DNA of 64,000 nt from Paragonimus skrjabini miyazakii. Its lineage: Eukaryota; Platyhelminthes; Trematoda; Plagiorchiida; Troglotrematidae. The notes below the pieces were generated by a model that was not told the origin of the DNA, searched no databases, and was given only the letters and a program-made list of their open reading frames with translations. How positions within the stretch are numbered: position 1 is the first letter of the stretch; each line of letters starts with the position of its first letter. Position numbers and translations under genes: made by a program. This document shows, one piece after another, positions 1 through 11,362 of this stretch. The stretch covers positions 83,149 through 147,148 of the forward strand of contig JTDE01000160.1 in assembly GCA_014338405.1 (NCBI GenBank), written 5' to 3'.

Positions 1-187
1 AAAGTGCAGACACCTTGATGTTGTATGTTTGAATATAGACGTAGTTATTTTTAATAGCTAGGTCTCTTCCTGTTCCTTTCTTTTTTATTCTCCCTTCTTA
101 TACAGTGTTTTTCCATTCCTGCTTGTGTGGCAATTAAGCATCAGTGTGATCCACTGACATATTGCTGTCTGTGATGATGATGATGGA
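1..187 (+). repeat. Inverted-pair repeat, left copy (may run off the window)
   Basis: This segment matches the reverse complement of 1372-1561 along nearly its whole length. The match runs from the block around 'ccttgatgttgtatgttt' through 'taagcatcagtgtga' to the GATGATGAT tract at its inner end, with scattered substitutions and small indels. The outer edge lies at the window start, so the true left boundary is unknown. No coding potential is visible. It could be a terminal inverted repeat of a non-autonomous DNA element or simply two copies of a dispersed repeat. Confidence 0.75.
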
Positions 188-1371
188 CATTTATAAAAAA
201 GTTACTACTGAAATGCTTCTTAATTCCATTCGGTTGTGCAGCCAGTGCCATTACAGACCAGATTCAATGTGCTTCTCAAACCCAAACTGAAGTAGACATT
301 GAACGTGGCAGAAGTCGTGTAAACACACCGATTGAATCCCACTCTATAGACCCAAAACATTTGGTGGTCAATTGCTGCAGAGCTTATATTTATCCGACTG
401 TTGTTTTTTGCTTTCGGTTTTGTATCCTTCCCAAAATTAGAGTTTTTATCCTCACTTACTGATCATGATGGACTCTTTACTCTTGTTTTATCAAACTTAC
501 ACTATCATTCCAATAACCGTCAACTGGTGTATACTTCTGTAACCTCCCTGTAATATGAGTACATTTTAGAACTTTATTTTGGCGTTTCCGGACTCGTAAC
601 GCTCATCTGGTCAGCACCAATTCTACTAATTTGTACCAGCCTCATTATCCCTATCGATGAGTTCACTTTATTCACGCCAGGTCGCTTCCGTTTTAGCGAC
701 TTGACTGACTGTTTTGGACATGTTCGGATTACTTTCGCGTTACTACTTGCCAAGCTATGTATTGTACAAATTAGCTTCACAAAATTAACCAACAAGTGGC
801 GATCAGAATGTCAATGCGCAAGACATCTTAGGTACTAGTTTCGACTTTTTTCAAGTGATCTTTGCTTTCCTATTCTCCTTGATGCTACCAGCCATAACCT
901 TGTGCAAAATGCTCATAGAACTTACCTTGGTGTTCTTTTTCTGATGCTGAGACGTAAACCTGATGATGTTATCAAGGGAAAGTTTGAATGACAGTATGCG
1001 CGTTTCCCTTAGTTCCATAATTACAATATGAAGATTCGATTTACTTCTTCCGGTAGCCCGCCACCTATGTAGTTCTGTGTAAAAAAAAACGACGTTATCG
1101 TTCGTTATTATGGCCGTTTGAGATCTTCTTTCCAGTTACTTTAAACTCGCACTCGCTGCACTTTTCAGAGACGCTATCAGTTACCTTTCCAATATAAACC
1201 TCAATAGTCGAAACGTAGATTTGTTCTCGAGTCGCATGCCAATCAGAATTTGGTTCCATGATTTCCTAGCAAATACTGTCAGATGAGATGACAGACTCTG
1301 AAAAGTATGGGTTGCTCATCAACGGTAATATCGGGATCTGATTTGTGAATCATTGACATTGGGAACGAGTT
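188..1371. other. Spacer between inverted repeat copies; no gene seen
   Basis: All frames are broken by stops. The longest open frame (574-795, minus strand) shows no recognisable motif. The complementarity of the flanking repeat copies stops sharply at the edges of this spacer. If the flanks were transposon termini, this would be a roughly 1.2 kb internal region without a transposase. Confidence 0.5.
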
Positions 1372-1561
1372 ATCATCATCATCCTCATAAAGAGCAATAC
1401 ATCAGTGGTTCACACTGATGCTTAACTGCCACACAGCCATGAAGAAGATGAAACAAACCCTGTTTAGGAAGAGAGAAGAAAAAGGGAGAGGGTAGGGGAT
1501 CTAATCATTAAAGATAGCCACGTCTATATTGAAACATACAACATCAAGGTGCCTACACCTT
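1372..1561 (-). repeat. Inverted-pair repeat, right copy
   Basis: Reverse-complement partner of 1-187. It contains a perfect short hairpin at about 1402-1422, CATCAGTG / CACTGATG around a five-base loop, which is imperfect in the left copy. Sequence right of 1561 may still belong to the repeat, because the left copy is cut off by the window edge. Confidence 0.75.
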
Positions 1562-4500
1562 GCAAACAAACAACCGAGTTGTAAGTGAAAGTAAGGCGTC
1601 ATCAGCAAGACAGCTTCCTCACGACTTCCACTGCCCCAACGTGTATGTTGAGTGTCTTGTTTGTCCCAGTGGATTGCTCTGCGAACAGGTAAACAGTTTG
1701 AACCGACACAGTTGCACGAAACATGATTCACCCCGCAAATGCATCCGGTGACCTAACTGTAGTACATTATCATACTTCAGTATCTATAAAGTTGTCCTTC
1801 ACAGTCTTTCCAATCAGCTTTAAGTCAACATCTTTCCTCTAAGTTTGATGTGACTTAATGTCATTATGGTAGAATTATCTGGAGGTGCACATCACACTCA
1901 GGATAGAGAATCATTACAGGATCTGTGTCAAAAGCAACAGTTTGGTAGATACTGAATAAACTGATTGCTCGTGATGATCTGTTATTACTCTTGTTTTCAA
2001 CGCTTAGCAATTAATCTGTCGATGATTACTTGCACGAGCAATATTTCTCCTCGTCTACGTCATTATTTCGTAGCAGAATGCGTCAGCGGATGAAAAGATG
2101 TCGTTATCGACGCATCACGCGATGGACCGAGGACGAAGTTTACCTGATCATCTGTCCATCAGTTTTGTTAGCGTTTCAACTTAGGCGTTCACTAATTGCG
2201 TGTGGTCCAATTTGGACCTGAATGCAACAAATACGACCATCATTTTTAGACCGATTCCCGAGGCACAAATCAAGCTGAATTTTGTTTTACATGTTATTGA
2301 GCTAACCGATGAGGATATTGAGGTCTGATGTGGAACAGACAAAAGTAAGTAGCCTCAATGTTAACTCAACCCTCAAAACTAGTCAAGATAACAAAAACAT
2401 GGCGCAAGACTGAACACAATCGGTGAAGTTATTTAAAAACTAACCCAAGTTGCTTAGGATGACTGGGAACCGGAAAATGTGCACGCGATGAGATGTATGG
2501 GTCGAAGGTCACAATAAATGCGGCGACTAACAGCTATTGGCCGAGAAACACAAAATTGGCAAATATACAGATTTTGAGATACGTAAATTCAATATCATAT
2601 GACAAGCCAAACGTTAAACAATTGTATTCTGAAAGACAGATGGATTCTGTCATTGATCACACGAACTAGGGTTGCGTGAGCTACTAGGCTAGGTGGAAGT
2701 ACATGAGTGAATGAAGTAACGATAGTTTTACTAATTAAACGGCGGCAATCAATGAAGTTTCAACAAGATTATGAATGAGGTAACTATCGAACAGGCTGCT
2801 GGGTAACTTCGACTTCAGCTAAGGTTTGTAAGCTGATTGTTTTATGAAAAAAACAGTCATTTACTGTTGGATTTAACACAACACCAGCTCAACGTATGCT
2901 AACTGTTCAACTAGTTTTTCTTACCGACTCTATTTTTGTTTTCAGCTGGAAGAAGTCAAATGCAGACGAAACGTTTTTGCATTTGCATCTTGGACGTGGT
3001 AATTTCTCAAACGAAGGTGATGTGTCTGTCACATATAATCTTATGTTAATTGACATTTCACAAACTGAATAACCGACAGGTACATAACTAAGCCGCTTCT
3101 TCAACTAACAGCCATTCTTATTGCCTACAACTAAACAGATAAGTTTTTAAGCTGTAAGACCGGCGACGTATCATTGCACATGTGTTCATTGCGCTGCGAA
3201 ATCAAAATAGCAAATTTCTTGCTGAACAATGTAACCCCTTGTTGTGAAACTATTGCACTTCCTTGGAAAAATAGATGTTCCCATTAACAGTTATCACTGA
3301 GTTATATCGATGTTGGGTGCTGAGAAGTAAGCCTGTTAGTTTAGCGTCTAATGAATTCGGTTGTTTAAAACCGATGCATATCCAGATCAATTGTTTTAGT
3401 CATAAGCCTCTTTTAAATGAATTGGACGCAGTCACTGATCCTTCTTCTACTTAATTAGCGTTACCTCTCCTCCAACCCATTTGCAGCATCACGCGCGTAA
3501 GCATTGCCTAGCTGCACGTCGTTCAGTGAAGTTGATGCTTTGAGCCCAGAGCACTATGATGGCAATGTGAGTTAAAGGAAAACTTCCACTATTGGGAATG
3601 CTAAAAATCGTCGTGATTATTCACGATAACAAGATATATCTAGGCACAAACATTGTATTTTATTTTAAAAACATTCGTCCCTGAATGAGACGTTTGAAAT
3701 CCTCGAAACTGAAATGTAACTTCCGGCTATGTATAGCACAAGGAAGAGCTTGCTAACATTTATATGGGGATTATTTCATTTGTCCACAGTAATCGGTTTT
3801 ATTTTCATGTACGAATTGTGTGAAATAACGCTAAAATAGTTCTATCAAAATTAAATTAACCCTTTCCAAGTGCCTTTTTGATTGACAAATTTTATTTCAT
3901 TGCTCCTCTGATTTTTTCGAGCCAGTATTACCATGATCATTATTCGTATCATTGCTTAATTAACCCAGTTGGTAATTTAGTTGTCTGGTGAACCGATGGT
4001 CCCATTTATTTGTGCGTTTCCCTGACACATAGTTCAGACTAGAATGTAAACCAGACTTCTTATTCTCTACAACAGCACTCCGGGAAGTTCTCCATATGAG
4101 GACGTCTCCAATGTAAGGGTGGTATTGGAACACTAATATTAATAAATAGTCTTACTACTCATTTATTTTAAGTAGGTCAAAGTGAACAAAAAACGTTCGA
4201 TTCGTTCATAGGTGCATCACGCACATTTTTGTCGCACTACTTACAACTTATTCAAGAATATGTCTCGAAAAATATCAAATGTGTTAGCGAAGGTTGCGAA
4301 TGTACACGCAGTGCACTCACACTGCATCACGGCTTGAGTTACTGAAACGCGCAAGGCAAATGTCATACGTTGGCGTCATGTGTACACACTCCACAGCTAG
4401 CCCACGCGCTTGATGGACAAGTTACCTGTGTGGCCCGGTAGCTTGATACAAACAACCAATATGGGGTTGAATCACCAAAGCAGCCAGGATTCGGAAACCT

Positions 4501-5129
4501 GAATGCTGTTAAGCGCTAGGATGACAGTAGTCGTCGTGCATAACTATGGCGTTTCGTGAACCAACGGTTGCTTCAGGCCAGCTGGAACGATTGGTAGGAG
4601 CAATCCCTTGCATGCACAGTTTATCGCCGCATTTGACCTCGGAGTTAGATTGACTAAACGGGTTGGAACCATTGCATGGCACGGTTTAATGCAGGAAGCA
4701 TGAATGAGAAAACGACGATAGACAGGACGAGACTGGTCCGTTTGACGATCATTCAGTAGCCTGCCAGAGGCTTCCCTCCAAGTGAGACTTAGAAAGGACT
4801 GTAGCCTTGTTTGCAGCTATAGGCCTCCTGTAAACATGCCTGAAGATACGACCTTTTCGAAACGAGTATGGTTAGCCACAAAACCCATTTTACCTCACCG
4901 TCAACCACAGACAACATGTGATCGGGATGTCATACCGTTTGCATAGCTGGCTTCGGTGAACCTAATGCCTGACTGCTCACCATGATGATCATTCATCCTC
5001 GTTACATTTGTATAAAGCTTGTTCGTTTATATATGATATTCTTTGTACCGTAAGCACGTTGTCGGTCTCAAAACATCAGCGGACGTATAACAACCACTTC
5101 TCAGATAGTGGACAACTAAATGTTGATAC
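1562..5129. other. No gene seen
   Basis: Short, stop-rich frames only. Open frames such as 1560-1751, 2030-2221 and 2907-3104 carry no recognisable motif. The part around 4300-5000 is less AT-rich than the rest and may hold old repeat material, but no coding or repeat identity could be assigned. Confidence 0.5.
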
Positions 5130-5345
5130 CGTATTTGTCGGGTTTATTTGTCACATAGTTCACACAACTCGCCTGTTACAGTATTCCTATGGAAAGCGCA
5201 TGCTTATTTGAACCCGCACAGATCTTGTACAATTTTCCCTGCGGACCACGTAATGTTCGTCTCTGGTAAATGTATGTGCGTCTATCAATCATAACATTGC
5301 CCACTCAAAGCATAGATGGAACAGCCGATCAAGTCATAGACAACA
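5130..5345 (+). repeat. Diverged dispersed repeat, copy 1
   Basis: Aligns in the same orientation with about 11100-11275. The clearest block starts at 'tgtatgtgcgtctatc' and runs about 75 bases, and most differences between the copies are transitions. It lies about 600 bases upstream of the plus-strand gypsy gag, while copy 2 lies upstream of the minus-strand gypsy in the opposite sense relative to its gene. A shared LTR therefore does not explain it simply. Confidence 0.5.
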
Positions 5346-5967
5346 AGTGGTCACTGAACACGTAAGTAACCATAATAAACTGTGTCGTAGGGTTGATACT
5401 TTAGAAAATGCTGATAGGGGAATCTCCCAGCGAAATAGACAAAATGACTGGTGCATAATCGATCGATCCAGTTTCAGGACTATCACTGTCTACCAGATTG
5501 CGTAAACCGCTGTTTGAAATTAAGCTGGAATAATTCGGTTCACACTGCATGAGACAGATGAAATGTCGGGTGGATGGACCTACATTATTTCAGTTAACCA
5601 ATCAGAGTGCAACTGTGCAACCGGACTTCTATGCGCTTCAACACTACGTGAACTTTTTCTTATTTGCTTGTTGACTTCCCCGTAACGTTACTCGTTCTAT
5701 CGCCACGACAAACATATATGGACATCCCATCTGATTTGTCCTTTCTTGACTGGATTATGCAGTAACTGTTTGTCATATATATCCAGGCTCCCCGAGACCT
5801 AGTCTTTGACTTGTTTTCAATGAACGGTGACGATCACGTCTTCCTTCTCTCTGGTTTGGATTCAAGTCATACAAATTAACGGGTAACAAAAGGAACGATC
5901 CAATAACTGGGAACTTTCGATCCTAAACGCGAAACCTACAAGAACAGTAAAAAATTTAGTGGAAGAA
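5346..5967. other. No gene seen; upstream flank of gypsy remnant 1
   Basis: No open frame of note. If gypsy remnant 1 kept its 5' LTR and leader they would lie here, but no matching direct repeat was found downstream of its pol remnant, so no LTR is called. Confidence 0.35.
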
Positions 5968-6650
5968 ATGAAGCCCATTTTGCGACAGCAACAGTCGCAG
6001 TTCGACGCGGCTCAAGTGAAGCTGACGAAAAACATGAACGCAGGGATTGCCCACAATGACAGCAAATTCATACGTCAACCCGGGTTCAATGGCTGACATC
6101 CTCCCGAATATCAGTGAAGTATTTCATAGTATTGAAGTCAGACTGATTCCTGAATCATGGTTCAACCGATAGGAAGATGTCTTGCGAGCTGCACTGGCTG
6201 CTCTGGATAATGCAGAATTAGTGGGACTACTTCTTTCAAAACTCAGTACGACAGAACACTCGAGGTATGCGGACATCATACTAGAAAGGAAGTCTCGTGA
6301 CCTCAAATGTGATGAAACACCGAAGACGCTGATAAATATTTTCGGTAGCAGTCATCTTTGTCAACATTCGGTACTGAAGCCCCAAGGTGGTGAAAGATGA
6401 CTCTGAGGATTCTATCACTTTGGCGAGTGTGGAGAATCAAGAATGTGAGAAGATCAAGTTATGGGAAAGGACACAGGATCAGTTTAAGTGCCTAATGTTT
6501 GTCTGCGGTCTATGCTCAAACCGAATTGCTGGATTTTGCACTGGATTTATGAACAAGATTGAACAGGATCCTAAAATAACATTGTCAGCTGCGACAGCCG
6601 AGTGTCAAAGATTGATCAATCCGAAACATGATACAGTCTAGAGAGTTGGG
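5968..6650 (+). pseudogene. Degenerate gag (capsid) of gypsy remnant 1
   Basis: The frame from ATG 5968 opens with a glutamine-rich stretch containing RQQQSQF. A capsid-like part follows in the frame at 6182-6400 (LSTTEHSRYADIIL, then a CDETPKTL block). The next part is shifted into the frame at 6387-6641, with DQFKCLMFVCGL and ending in TAECQRLINPKHDT. These blocks, in this order, resemble trematode gypsy Gag proteins as I know the family. At least one stop and one frameshift separate them, and no clear CCHC zinc knuckle survives downstream. Confidence 0.75.
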
Positions 6651-6969
6651 GTGAACTGCAGTCCATGGCGATTTGCAGCGAACACCTAGATGAATAACGG
6701 AGGAGCATGATTTGAACAGATTATGGGAGCCACCATCAGCAAATTAGCAACGCCGTGACTAGTAGTATAGACGGTTCTACACATTCAGGAAGCAAAGGTA
6801 TCAAAAATATAATCACTTTCGGCACAAGAATACTTGTTGCCGCTCCACTTAGTCATCTACATACCCCCCTTCGCTTTCTAGGAACTACAAAAAAGCGGAT
6901 GAACGAGAGAGTTAACTGAATTTTATTTTGACTACCTTTAACCTAAGCTCTGATGTCTGTGAAAATGAG

Positions 6970-7960
6970 ACTTTCTGGTCTGCCGTTACAGCTCGACAAT
7001 GGTTATGACGTCATACTGGGTTGACGACTATCGTGAAAGAACACTGAGTGTCCCATATATAATAAAACAGAACATTCAGCTGAGAGCACATTTAGAGGAA
7101 GCTGACACTAGCAGATTAGTTAACCGGTGATGCTGGTTGATGATTATGTGAGTGGCACGGTCTGTCTTACCGATCTTCCGGAGAGGATCTTCTGGGCTTT
7201 GGCTGGTTTGAGAGGTTCCATCTCTTAGGTATGCCCTTCAGCCAGTTATGTAACACTGTGAAGGTTCCAGCTCCGCCAACAAGTCAAAATCCAGATGACG
7301 TTCACCAAAATCGAACAGAGGCATTGACAAACAAAGTCAGTGATGTGTTCCAAGCAGGCGTTGGTCGGTGTGTGTAGACTTTTCAACAGGATTATTTATC
7401 GCACTAATGGATCACTGATATTCTCTTCCAGTCCCGTAAAGTTTTTCCAAAGCTCAGTGATGACAAACGCTTTGCCAAACTCGGTCTGTCTGAAACCTAC
7501 CTGCAGGTTAAAGTCGGCGAAAATGTCGGAATTACTGAACATCAATACCCATCGAGCACTGTTCTAGTAAATTCGCCTAAGTTCCGAAGTGAACCCAGCA
7601 TCTACAATCTTCCCACAGGTCATGACCACGATGCTAGCCGATATCGTTCGACGCCATTGTGATGGGCATCAATCCTAGTGACGCGTTTGAAGAACTTGAC
7701 TGTATCCTCAGCCGATTTTGACAGTTACCATTTCAACCTCGTACAGAAAGTGCAACATGTTTATGCGATTGATCATACGTTTCATTATGTTCCACCAGCA
7801 AAAACCGCCCTCTGATCGCATTAAAGTCAACGTAGTCAATCGGCCGCCCCATCTAACAGACTTCGCGAACTCGCAGTCATTCCTGAAACTGAAGAGCCCC
7901 TACAGTACCTTCTTATTCACGATACACCATATCTGAAAGCCAATAAACTAACCATTGAGA
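6970..7960 (+). pseudogene. Degenerate protease and reverse transcriptase of gypsy remnant 1
   Basis: LPLQLDNGYDVILG at about 6977-7020 corresponds to the aspartic-protease active-site region, normally L-D-T-G/A-S-D, so the motif is damaged. Around 7330-7365 VSDVFQAGVGRC marks the segment before RT. RT core material follows across frames at 7430-7620: KVFPKLSDDKRFAKLGLSE, then TYLQVKV and INTHRALF. The conserved RT block between these parts and the catalytic YxDD segment are missing or unreadable, suggesting internal deletions. The region 7700-7930 still shows the spacing of the RT thumb/connection region. Confidence 0.75.
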
Positions 7961-8011
7961 AGGGATTCAGTGTAGAACTGGCCTGCTGAATACCACAATA
8001 CTTTTGTTCGT

Positions 8012-8450
8012 GTTAGAGTTATGTTTGCTTCGAATTTGCTCCAGACTCACTTGGATCCTGCATCGGCCAATGTGGTGACCTCGGGTGCCTCAAACAGTGT
8101 TACCGGTGAAGTCATATTCTATAGATTCCCGAATGGTCCTGAAATGATAATAGTTCACAAATCTAAGATGCTGACGACAGCAAATGATAATTACGGTCAA
8201 ATCGAATAGAAGACAGTGACAATTACATCCGTGGCGAAGAAGTGCTGTATGGCCGTCACTTCACCCAACTGACGGATTACAAGCCGCTTCTCGTAGTATC
8301 CGATTCAAAGAAAGGCGTTCCAGCATATACAGCAAATCGACTCCAGCGTTGGATGATCATGCTCCTCGACTACGAGTTTAGTGTCAAATACTAATCCACA
8401 ACCAACATCGGGCAAGTGGATGCTTCAACATGACTGGTTGTTTTGTGTAC
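8012..8450 (+). pseudogene. Degenerate RNase H of gypsy remnant 1
   Basis: Starts with FASNLLQTHLDPASANVV and a damaged ASN block at 8024-8100, where the first catalytic acidic residue of gypsy RNase H would sit. It continues with FPNGPEMIIVHKSKML and NDNYGQIE, then changes frame. The next blocks are LTDYKPLLVVSDSKKGVP and YTANRLQRWMIMLLDYEF at about 8265-8390, a hallmark of gypsy RNase H. Several stops interrupt it. The chromatin-binding or integrase segments expected downstream are absent. Confidence 0.8.
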
Positions 8451-8739
8451 CATGCAAAACGAAGACACTGCGTTTACAGCCGTTTTAATAAGTCGTGGTT
8501 TAAAGCGTGTGACAGCAGAAACAATTAGGATCCTTTCCTTAACTGCCTCAGTGGTTTAACGTTTGACCAGACGATATCCCTTGTTGCAAAAACCTCAATG
8601 CCACCTTCGCAACGGATGATCTCGGGATCGCATTGATGGCGGGCTGAAGCAGTGTTCTGCAAAAGGACTGTCTTCAAATCATCAGTTCCTGAACTTCACC
8701 CTGAACTAATGGACAAATCTTTTCTGGACAGTTACTCTA

Positions 8740-8965
8740 CTGGAGAAGTTGGTGGTGTATATGTGACGCAGACAGTAGGGTGGGCAACTGAATCCAAATG
8801 TGAAATTTTTGAGCTCCTGGTGTGGTTTCGTAGCTCGGCCGGTAGAGCATTTGCTGTGTTTGGGCATGCTGTTTCTGTCGCCGATTCGAATCTTGTCGAA
8901 GTCCAGGTTTCTATAGTTGGACCTCTCCTAAATTGCCTGATTTGCCAAAATTCTGTAATAAATGT
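8740..8965 (+). repeat. tRNA-like short repeat, family A, copy 1
   Basis: Contains a tRNA-like module at about 8824-8904. The A-box-like stretch is 'tagctcggccggtagagc' and the B-box-like stretch is 'gattcgaatc', matching the modules at 38508-38585 and 51552-51631. Similarity to the 51.5 kb copy extends upstream to about 8740 and downstream past the T arm into a shared tail ('cctctcctaaatt'). The open frame 8652-9047 runs through this repeat and is not a gene. The T-arm stem is decayed, so no functional tRNA is implied. Confidence 0.7.
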
Positions 8966-9339
8966 TAAGACCCTCAATGGAAACGGTTTTCAAATGCAAT
9001 TTGTGGACCGCGGCATAACTTCATATGTAGGTTGTCTGGGCTTTTAAACTGTTATCTTCAACTCCTAACCTATGCTCCGTAATTCCCTTATCACTGTCTC
9101 ACCAGGCATGTCAGCAACTTGTGTAGTGGAGCTTAACGATTACAGTGTACTACTCATCGTTAGTCAGAAAAATGTAGATATTTGGAATCAAAGTAACCGG
9201 GGAAAAACACAAGGAACATTGGTAGGCACTCTAGCAGGAAATGCTATTTTCTATACGTGAGCCTGGCGTCGGCAGCTGTGGCGTCCCTGGAAGACTGTCG
9301 TTGTTTAAGGTGAGGTTGAAATATGTACCCTGTGTGTTA
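8966..9339. other. No gene seen
   Basis: Sequence between the family A repeat and gypsy remnant 2. No motif was recognised on either strand. Confidence 0.45.
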
Positions 9340-10130
9340 CCTTTCTGAACAAACAATCATTTTGCCATCTGCATTCTTAGCACATAACATTTGTGGGCAA
9401 GTTTGTTGTGAATATTGAAGTACGATACGATTGTCAGATAACAATAAATCGCGGTTTTCCGCTAAACTGATGAGTGTTGCAGATTGTCTGTATGTTCCAT
9501 GTGGAAAACTGGTGGACACTAGATTGTATTCAAACAGTCCCTTCTTTCTTTTCTCTAGCCAGGCTTTGTCTCATAATCGTATGAATGCAATTCGGTGTCT
9601 TTAGCTTCTTCTCAAAGCCTTCATAGAAACGACTAAGAGTCCCTCTCAGTACCAGACTTTCGATTACTGTTTTTACAACGTCCACAGCACCGGGAAAATT
9701 CTGGATCCGATCGCTTCCTAAGAGACTTATGTGGTGATTGTCACTGAACCGATTTCTTATTACTGTTGTTTTATTACATTGCTGACTACAAGTTGTACAA
9801 TTGCGCTCGAAAATTAAATTACTTGCTTTGCCTAGTTCGGTCGTTATTACTATTGCGTCGAAGCTAGCTCTGGGGTTGAGCTAATTCAATTACCTCATTT
9901 CTGTATTTCTGGAATCATCACAACTTATTTGGCTGTCTGGCACCACATACACTGGGAATGTATGTACTCTTCCGGCTTATTATACCAATATCTTACTCAC
10001 TTTCAGCACACGGCTGGGTTCACTAGTGTATGTGCTCAGGTTGAAGTTGCACGGTAACAGTCGTGGGTGGATTTAGGCAATATTGGCGCTGATGATCGTC
10101 AAGAAGTCTTTCGTTTCCAGTTTCATCCTT
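9340..10130 (-). pseudogene. Degenerate protease and RT start, gypsy remnant 2
   Basis: MKLETKDFLTIISANIA at 10065-10128 corresponds to the retropepsin motif L-D-T-G-S-D-x-T-I-I with the catalytic region damaged. TFPVYVVPD follows near 9960, and HHISLLGSDRIQNF near 9720 fits the end-of-protease 'LLG-D-I' block. VLQYSQQTCPQMLCAKNADG at about 9360-9425 fits the gypsy RT entry block (S-x-W-A-x-P-I-V-x-V-x-K-x-D-G). The element is cut soon after; catalytic RT motifs are absent. Confidence 0.65.
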
Positions 10131-10289
10131 ACTTGTCGTTGTTCATTATCAAGTTCTCAAACGTTTGGCGTGATGTGAGGATGAAAAATAATGTTCGTGC
10201 GCAATCTATACAACTCCGGTTTGTTTCCTTTGGACCGCTCAGTGGTTTTAACGGTTGCTGTGGGGACTGTTTCGGTTTTCCACCAGATC

Positions 10290-10990
10290 TGCATGAGCTG
10301 CCTGCTCGAGCCAACCACCTCGTCTTGCCAAAACTGCAGCATATTCTTGAAATTTAGGATCTCAATGCATAAGTGTTTTGAGCATCATAAGGATATTAGA
10401 TGAAATACCTGCTCACTGGTAACCTTTTGTATAACACTGTTCGAGCAACTTCTGAACAGATTCGAGTGGTGACCCCACTGTAAATGCTGGCAACTGCTGG
10501 GTAAGGTGTTCTGGACGATGGACGATTAAAAGCTCTATCTTAGGACAGCGTGATGTATTCCTGAGCAAGCAGTTTTTTAACATATATTCATCCGATGCTC
10601 CGGCAACCAAATATCAGAGTGGCAGATTTTCCTCAAGGTTTTTCGGGCGGATTTCGTTGGACCGACTGTGAGACGCAGACTGGTGTGAGCGTACGATGAA
10701 CTCTGTGACGTTCTTTCCTGGTTTCTGTGCCAGATTGAAGAAACAGTGTCTAGCAGTAAGCACGTTCTGTTTGGCATCCCGCATTAGACCAAAACTATCA
10801 AAGACGCTAGCAGTGTGAATGACTTTAATACAAAGAGTATCAGGGTGTCTTTGACTTTCTTTCACCGGTGAATGTCGGAACAGTTTGATTTTGATATGTG
10901 ACGCTTGAAGATTCGCGCAAGGAATTAGGTCCAGATAATCTGCGGAAGTTTCTCACCACCAGCTCCAGGCAATAAAAGAAGGATTTTCCC
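10290..10990 (-). pseudogene. Degenerate gag with zinc knuckle, gypsy remnant 2
   Basis: A gag block reads NVLTARHCFFNLAQKPGKN and then VTEFIVRSHQSASHS in the frame 10865-10614. This is the 'R-F-x-L-x-Q-x-P-G-x-V-x-E-F-I' type of capsid motif in gypsy Gag. The reading then shifts frame, through VGPTKSARKTLRK and on to about 10410. At 10288-10338 CSFGKTRWLARAGSSC looks like a decayed CCHC knuckle followed by RSGGK. At least two frameshifts and stops are present. Confidence 0.65.
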
Positions 10991-11099
10991 TTGAATAAGG
11001 CTACACCTGTGAAGGTAGCCTCATGACTGCAGGCATTTTGGCTCTCGTAGATAATGATGCGATTGGTATGCCCTGGTAGTATGATATGCCTAGTTCTGT

Positions 11100-11275
11100 C
11101 CGTAATCCAAGTCGTAGGAAAAACGTGACAGTGGGATAGTGTTTAACGTGCATGTGATTTGAACAATTTGCCTCAGAGATCACGCGGCGCGGGTTAGTGT
11201 ATATGTGTCTATCGGTCATGACATTACCCCATCGGAATGCAGCTGGGGCAGTCGACCAAACCGCCGGCAACACGC
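11100..11275 (+). repeat. Diverged dispersed repeat, copy 2
   Basis: Partner of 5130-5345 in the same orientation. The best block starts at 'tgtatatgtgtctatc' (about 11198) and ends with 'ccggcaac'. Copy 2 has C/G where copy 1 has T/A at many aligned sites. The minus-strand open frame 11001-11342 crosses it without recognisable motifs. Confidence 0.5.
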
Positions 11276-11362
11276 GAAAACAGCTTTGTAACGACTCACG
11301 TCTGATCGTTGAGTGACGCGCAGCCCAAAAACGGATCCCCAAAATGAGAACAAGATTGGATC

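Larger units (their letters stand above)
5968..8560 (+). mobile_element. Ty3/gypsy LTR-retrotransposon remnant 1 (gag-PR-RT-RNaseH)
   Basis: Fragments of capsid/gag, protease, reverse transcriptase and RNase H follow each other in the order gag, PR, RT, RNase H on the plus strand, in changing frames and with many stops. That order is typical of Ty3/gypsy. No integrase is visible, since the remnant fades out around 8560 before the tRNA-like repeat at 8740. No LTR pair was found. It is a dead, internally deleted copy and cannot encode functional proteins. Confidence 0.85.
9340..10990 (-). mobile_element. Ty3/gypsy LTR-retrotransposon remnant 2 (gag-PR-RT)
   Basis: Read on the minus strand, gag, zinc-knuckle, protease and the start of RT follow one another from about 10990 down to 9340. 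The gag sequence is unlike that of remnant 1, so this is a different lineage. It faces remnant 1, giving convergent orientation with about 780 bases between them, including a family A repeat. Everything after the first RT block is lost. Confidence 0.75.

Noticed and set aside
8652..9047. 131-codon plus-strand frame as a gene
   Set aside because: It runs through the family A tRNA-like repeat; the peptide resembles those from the other copies (38475-38816, 51398-51736) only because the repeat is shared.
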